A model generated the notes under the pieces. It saw nothing but the letters and a program-made list of their open reading frames with translations, had not been told where the DNA came from and ran no database searches. From the IMG/VR virus record IMGVR_UViG_3300025543_000218, positions 1 to 23,607 of that record: a stretch of DNA of 23,607 bases. One strand, 5' to 3'. The translations under genes and the position numbers were made by a program. Shown here piece by piece: positions 18,849 through 23,607 of this stretch (position 1 is the first letter of the stretch; the number at the start of each line of letters is the position of its first letter). Source of the stretch: a virus.

Positions 18849-21800
18849 TTAGTCAATCTTCAACTCTCGTATCAGATATTTTTGGATACCCTTCTCGCTA
18901 TCCTTTTGCTGCTTTAGGAACTCTTTGCGATCTTCTGGCTTCATCTCTAGGATTATCTCACGGGATCTGCTGATGATCTCCTCTCGCCTTTGACTATCAA
19001 TGGATCGGATCATTCTCCTATCCTTCTCATCTTTGGCTTTCTTCATCTCATCCTTGGTATCAGCGTGAACGTATGACGTAACCTTTTTGATGCGCTTCTC
19101 GTAAATATTAAATGTGTCTTCCTTGTTGAGTCCTTTAGAGAGAGCATTATTCCAGAACCCCATAGCGTCCCTGCCAATGTTAGCTGCCTGTGACAGCACC
19201 GCTGTCTGTGGTGCTACGGCAGCAAGACCCTGTATGCCACGCATTACTGTGTCGGCATTCTCACTAGCAGACTTATCTTCCCACTTGCCAGCTACAGTTA
19301 GTAACTGCTTTGAACCAGTCATTGATCTAACCAGTGGGTTACTAGTTGATGAGAATACATCTTGATCAAAACCATATCGAACTGCCATTGCCCACGCCTC
19401 GCCAGCTACAGGGACACCAGACATTGAGTCAGCAAAGATGTTCGCTATTAGTTTCTTGCCATCAGTTAGATCTTCGATGAACTTCTCCTCTGCATCGTCA
19501 CCCTCACCGAAGCCTCTAAACATAGCACCATACAATGCTCCTACTGCGTGGATGAAGCTATTAACTATAACCACTTGAACGATAAGTTGTTGTGCTGCCA
19601 GTGACTTACTCTGAACACCTTTACCAGTTAGTAGCTTTCTGATAGCCATTGCATTGATAGCCATCATCTTTCTCACCTCTGACTGGAACATCACAAGGAA
19701 CTGAGCCTGTGGCATCCTTGTGTTTTCTGCTAGAGACTTACTAAGTCTGTCTGTTGGCTGGGCAAATCTAGCCATGAGATCATCGACATAGTCTAGTGCT
19801 TGAGCTTTAGCATCAGCCTCTGACACATCGTTAGCCCTCAACTCTCTGATCTTAGCTGTGTAAGCTAATGCCATTGTCATGTTAGACCCCGTATCAGCGA
19901 TGTTAATACCTTGGATACCCTTCTCGGCTAACCTCTCGCTAGTGGAGAATGTTAGGTTTCCAGCCTTGCCCCCTTGGAGTGCATACCTAGTTGCTACGGT
20001 CGCACCCATCTTGAATCTGCGCTGGAATGTCTCAGAGTTGTAAACCTCCTTGGCTTCAGCAAATAGCTCTGGTCTCAAACCCTTTATTAAATATTTAGCC
20101 TCAACACCCAGTGCCACATTGAATCCAGCAGCGAGGTTCTTCATGATAGTGGACAGTTTCAAGCCAAGCACGCCAAGTGCCATGCCCTTACCTATGGATC
20201 TCCACACCCTGTCAGATTCTATCTGGGCTTGAGCTACAGCAGCACCTTGAGTCTCAATGTTCTCAAGCCACTTGTTCATGTTCTTAAGGAAGCCGTCACC
20301 CTTGGCTCTGAGTATTCCGTCTTGCACATCCTTGTCGCGCAATACCCCAGCCCACTTACGCAGAACCTCTGCATGAGTTTTCCAGAATGCGTTCTGCATG
20401 ATGTGGTGGTTAAACACGTTCACGGAGTTCTGTCTCTTGGGACGAGCGTTGTGATTGGTACGCATCTTGTGTGCCGATGGTCGCTTGCTTACACCAGCAA
20501 TCTCTATGCCGTCCATCTGTAAGCTCGTCTCTGGCTTCCCAACGTGTTCAAACACGGCAGGGAAATAGTTCTCAACGGTAGCCATAGCCAGACCATACTC
20601 GCTCCTGTGAAGTGACTCGGTCTCTGGTGTCATCTCACGCAGCTTACCTTGCATCCACAAGCCAAGCTCCTTAACGTCATCGTCAAGAGCCTCGTCTACC
20701 TCCTCACGATACTGCTCATCGTGACCAGTCTTGTCATACTTATCCTTAAGGTCTAACTGTTGGACGGCGAGCCAGTCTTTTAGTAAATCTAACTGAGACA
20801 TCTTGCCAACACTTACCCTGTCGCCAGTGTTGCGTTCAATGGTGTGTCTGAAAAGTTTTTTGCCAGTAGGAGAGAAGCCCTCTGCTATTTGATTCTGGTA
20901 TTCAATATACATCTGGTTGAACTCATCCCTAGATATGTTCTTGTCTCTAATGTCTACCCTGTCCAGTTCTGGGTCTGCTTGAAGCTGCTGGTATGCTTGG
21001 TCTAACTCTGCCGCATTGGCTGCAACCTTGTAGTTATACATCGTGCTGATGGTAACCTTACTGCCCCACTCTACACTTTTAGCTAGAGCGTTAAGTCTGG
21101 CTTGCACTCTGGCAGTCTTGTTAGCACCCTTGATGCCGAAGATGTTAGAGAACACCTTCTTCATTTCTTCCTTGTGTTGGAGTTGCTCCCACTCAAAAGC
21201 GTTAGAAGCTCTGCGGAAATCATCTGCCATCTCCTTGATAGTTGAACCTTCACCACCCTGCATGTCTTCACGGAGCATGTCAGTGATCTGATAGAAACTA
21301 ACAAGCTCACGGGCGAATGACTTAGCCACTGCCTCCTGCTCATTCGCGGTATTGGTTTCACCTTGAGACTTAAATAGCTTGTTCAAGCCAGTTAGTATGT
21401 TGGTGATCTTTCCCTCCTTCCAAGCCTTACGCTCACTAAGGACAGACCTCCACTCACTGCGACCCTCGTCCCAGTTGGTCTGCATGAGTCTCTTCATCAT
21501 CGTTAGCCTGTTAGAGTCGGCGTTAGTGATGTCGGCAAACATCTCGTAGACGTATGCCACGTCCTCATGCTCTTGGATCTCGTCCACTGTTGGCTCTTCG
21601 ATCTTATCTAACTTGACGCGCTCCTGCTGCGCTGCCAGTCCAGCCTCGTCTGGTGACATCTTGACAGCCTTACTTGCAGCCTCGGCTATGCGGTGACCAA
21701 CAGCACCCAGCACACTTTGACCAGTGTCGGATGCCTTCTGCTTGCTTTTAGGTTGGCTACTCTTAATGAGCTTGCTTACATCAGCACGTAACTCCTTACG

Positions 21801-23607
21801 TAAATAGTTCTCCAGCGCGGTATCAACCTTGTCTAGTCTGCTGGCTACATACTTTGATATTCCCTTGCCAGTCTTGAACTCTGACATCTTCTTCATCGTG
21901 CCTAGCTTGCTGCGGATCTCTGGTGGTAGCACCTTAGAGATAGCCTCAATCTGTGCCACGCTGGCGATGATGAACTCACGCTCGTCCATGTTCCTCTCAG
22001 CCTCGCGCATGGACTCGGCAGTGACACCACCGTAGGCGATCTGCTTCTTGTAGATACGCTCACGCACCTTACGCAGACGACTAGCCATGTCCTTGAATAT
22101 CTCTATACGGGAGTCTGGGTCACGCATGAGGGCGTTGATCTTCTCCATCACTGAGTCCTCTGCTGGGGCTAGTGAGAAGGATGTTTGCTCATTAACCAAA
22201 TTGTTTATTTTCCCTTGAATGCGGGACTTACCATAGGCTGATGTAGTGGCTTCTAATTCAGATCTCAAATCCTTAATCTGAACTTCTACTGATGGTGTCG
22301 TTATTATAACGACTGGTATCTTATCAATCCCAGCATCCTTTGCGGCTAACGCTCTATTTCTGCCATCTTGAGAGCCTTTATACTTATCTATATATGGCAA
22401 GGGAAATTTATCACCCTTGCCCATTGCCTTGGCATACTCTTTTCTACCCTCGTCTTCTAGCCGATTGGACTTCAACCAACTTTCATAACTGCCACCAAGG
22501 CGACCATCAGTAGCCTCCCACGCCTCCTTGAGATACTGGTCTGGAGACATTAACTGAACATAGCTTGTCTTAGCATCAATAGATTTATCGCCAGTAGTCT
22601 CCAGAAAGTTTTCCATGTGTCCAGACTGCTTTGCCTCTGCAATGGAAAAACTTATCTCATCCCTGCCAGCATCGAACCTCTGGCTCAGTGGGATCACGTT
22701 GCCGTCTGAGTCGTAGGTTACGGGATCGGCTGACTTGATTCCCTCTGGCGATAACGCAACATAACTAACCTCCACTTTATCACCCTCAACCCTGTTACCA
22801 TAAACTAATGTTTCAACACCAAAAGATCTTATCAATTCGGCAGCATCTTCATCTGTTTTAATAAAATCATCCAATGCTTTTATCTCTGCATCGGTTTGCT
22901 TATTCTTTTCCTGTATGGAAACCCCTTTGTCGGTTGCAACACGCGATGGAAAATTGGGAACTTTATTAACCAGTATTTGATGCCTCCTCTCCACCTCTGC
23001 ATCTGGAAGTTGAGATATGGTGTCTTGATCTGTAAAGTATGAGTTAGGGTCTAGTCTGGCAGCGAAAAGAATTTGCCGAGACCTCTCTTTTGAAAAGTTA
23101 AATGTGTCAACAGTAGCACCCATTGGACTCTTAAGGAAAACCTTCTGCATTCCTTTAAGTCCAGACTTTGTTCCAGACCTCTCTCTGGCTTGTTCCTCTG
23201 TGCCAAAATGAAAACCAAGCTCCCTAACATTGAACACATCAAAAATCAATCCAGACTTTTTCTTTGAAGAACCATCGTATGCAGAGCTTCCGTGCCATGC
23301 CTCCGTTTCATACCCAGCCGCCTTAGCAGCCTCGTCCACCATAGCCTGTGCCTTGGTGGTGTCACCTGCCTCAACCGCTGCTAGGTAGTCAGCGTCTTGG
23401 GCTGGAGTGATGGAGAAGGATGCCGTAGCCACCTTCCTTCCGTTCTCCTCCTTGATGGTGATGTCCTTGCCATCGAAGATCACGTAGTTGTATGTGCCTT
23501 CGCCAGCTTTTCTGCTAGTGCCATCCAGATACTTGATGCCCTTGATGCCTACGGAAGCCATAGCTTCTGAGGCAGCCTTGATGTCTGCATCTCTGTAATC
23601 ACTGATG
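18849..23607 (-). CDS. Giant internal virion / polyvalent protein with ART-like and ParB-like domains, partial
   Basis: The frame runs past the right edge: fifteen more codons (ISDYRDADIKAASEA) precede the first Met at 23561, so at least 1585 residues exist here. Numbering from that Met: 'GIKGIKYLDG' (5-14) ends one polyvalent-type domain; 'AWHGS' (88-92), 'LGFHFGTEEQA' (115-125) and 'VYGNRVEG' to 'PLSQRF' (253-296) look like an ADP-ribosyltransferase-type polyvalent domain; 'YVQLMSPDQYLKEAWE' (334-349) and 'QDGRNRALAAKDAGIDKIPV' (398-417) are ParB-nuclease-like. Long coiled regions and a hydrophobic segment (IVQVVIVNSFIHAVGALYG) follow. SFSI/SFSL repeats mark the domain joints. Beside the tail fibre gene, it is probably injected with DNA, with enzymatic N-terminal domains acting in the host. 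Confidence 0.72.
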   Translation of the reverse strand, partial: ISDYRDADIKAASEAMASVGIKGIKYLDGTSRKAGEGTYNYVIFDGKDITIKEENGRKVATASFSITPAQDADYLAAVEAGDTTKAQAMVDEAAKAAGYETEAWHGSSAYDGSSKKKSGLIFDVFNVRELGFHFGTEEQARERSGTKSGLKGMQKVFLKSPMGATVDTFNFSKERSRQILFAARLDPNSYFTDQDTISQLPDAEVERRHQILVNKVPNFPSRVATDKGVSIQEKNKQTDAEIKALDDFIKTDEDAAELIRSFGVETLVYGNRVEGDKVEVSYVALSPEGIKSADPVTYDSDGNVIPLSQRFDAGRDEISFSIAEAKQSGHMENFLETTGDKSIDAKTSYVQLMSPDQYLKEAWEATDGRLGGSYESWLKSNRLEDEGRKEYAKAMGKGDKFPLPYIDKYKGSQDGRNRALAAKDAGIDKIPVVIITTPSVEVQIKDLRSELEATTSAYGKSRIQGKINNLVNEQTSFSLAPAEDSVMEKINALMRDPDSRIEIFKDMASRLRKVRERIYKKQIAYGGVTAESMREAERNMDEREFIIASVAQIEAISKVLPPEIRSKLGTMKKMSEFKTGKGISKYVASRLDKVDTALENYLRKELRADVSKLIKSSQPKSKQKASDTGQSVLGAVGHRIAEAASKAVKMSPDEAGLAAQQERVKLDKIEEPTVDEIQEHEDVAYVYEMFADITNADSNRLTMMKRLMQTNWDEGRSEWRSVLSERKAWKEGKITNILTGLNKLFKSQGETNTANEQEAVAKSFARELVSFYQITDMLREDMQGGEGSTIKEMADDFRRASNAFEWEQLQHKEEMKKVFSNIFGIKGANKTARVQARLNALAKSVEWGSKVTISTMYNYKVAANAAELDQAYQQLQADPELDRVDIRDKNISRDEFNQMYIEYQNQIAEGFSPTGKKLFRHTIERNTGDRVSVGKMSQLDLLKDWLAVQQLDLKDKYDKTGHDEQYREEVDEALDDDVKELGLWMQGKLREMTPETESLHRSEYGLAMATVENYFPAVFEHVGKPETSLQMDGIEIAGVSKRPSAHKMRTNHNARPKRQNSVNVFNHHIMQNAFWKTHAEVLRKWAGVLRDKDVQDGILRAKGDGFLKNMNKWLENIETQGAAVAQAQIESDRVWRSIGKGMALGVLGLKLSTIMKNLAAGFNVALGVEAKYLIKGLRPELFAEAKEVYNSETFQRRFKMGATVATRYALQGGKAGNLTFSTSERLAEKGIQGINIADTGSNMTMALAYTAKIRELRANDVSEADAKAQALDYVDDLMARFAQPTDRLSKSLAENTRMPQAQFLVMFQSEVRKMMAINAMAIRKLLTGKGVQSKSLAAQQLIVQVVIVNSFIHAVGALYGAMFRGFGEGDDAEEKFIEDLTDGKKLIANIFADSMSGVPVAGEAWAMAVRYGFDQDVFSSTSNPLVRSMTGSKQLLTVAGKWEDKSASENADTVMRGIQGLAAVAPQTAVLSQAANIGRDAMGFWNNALSKGLNKEDTFNIYEKRIKKVTSYVHADTKDEMKKAKDEKDRRMIRSIDSQRREEIISRSREIILEMKPEDRKEFLKQQKDSEKGIQKYLIRELKID

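Noticed and set aside
1-23607. T7-type single-subunit RNA polymerase gene or T7-like phage promoters
   Set aside because: No such gene or repeated 20-bp-class promoter was seen here; the promoters resemble sigma70. A polymerase gene outside the window is still possible.

Overview
The window looks like part of the genome of a tailed, short-tailed (podovirus-type, T7-like virion) phage or prophage. The virion genes support this: a head-to-tail connector-type portal, a scaffold gene beside it, a tail fibre with a T7 gp17-like N-terminal domain, and a very large internal virion or 'polyvalent' protein. No host gene, integrase, tRNA, rRNA, CRISPR array or insertion sequence was seen. The host is a bacterium: the promoters look like sigma70, the endolysin is a peptidoglycan amidase, and a lipoprotein in the lysis cassette suggests a Gram-negative envelope. 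I cannot name the host. Most genes lack a Shine-Dalgarno sequence and start after A/C-rich leaders.

Layout, left to right. (1) 1-6133, minus strand: the packaging/head operon read from right to left (PD-(D/E)XK-like nuclease, GIY-YIG protein, TerS, TerL, a small linker gene, portal, two small unknowns, then scaffold running off the left edge, where a capsid gene would be expected). (2) 6117-7181, minus: a mini MarR-type regulator and tiny genes, two of them single-helix membrane peptides. (3) 7182-7481: no gene, but eleven GTAACC/GGTTAC hexamers in an ordered dyad array, the most striking non-coding element and a candidate replication origin or operator array. (4) 7482-9721, minus: an AEP-primase-like plus RecA-like helicase fusion, preceded by an XRE-type repressor. 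(5) 9722-9815: two divergent sigma70-like promoters with dyads, a switch-like region. (6) 9816-14442, plus: an early recombination/replication operon (unknown, DUF2800 nuclease, DUF2815 ssDNA-binding protein, unknown, VRR-NUC, a second PD-(D/E)XK nuclease, SNF2-like helicase). (7) 14351-23607, minus: internal virion protein (off the right edge), tail fibre, tail accessory protein, holin-like protein, overlapping small lysis genes including a lipoprotein, amidase, a membrane/coiled-coil protein, small unknowns, and a stand-alone DnaA domain IV-like protein whose gene overlaps the helicase gene tail-to-tail.

How they may work together: the divergent promoters at 9.75 kb would set the balance between the leftward repressor/primase-helicase unit and the rightward nuclease/SSB/helicase unit. 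The hexamer array lies directly downstream of the primase-helicase gene, where an origin is plausible. The minus-strand structural genes on both sides would be continuous on a circular or circularly permuted genome (IVP, tail fibre, lysis at the right; packaging, portal, scaffold at the left). No DNA polymerase is visible, although the DUF2800-DUF2815-VRR-NUC-SNF2 set usually carries a family A polymerase.

Odd points: at least five promoter-like sites lie only 6-10 nt from the start codon, which suggests leaderless or nearly leaderless mRNAs; a two-tier hairpin sits where the polymerase gene is usually found; and at least five predicted nucleases occur within about 9 kb. All functional calls come from reading motifs by eye, without database searches.
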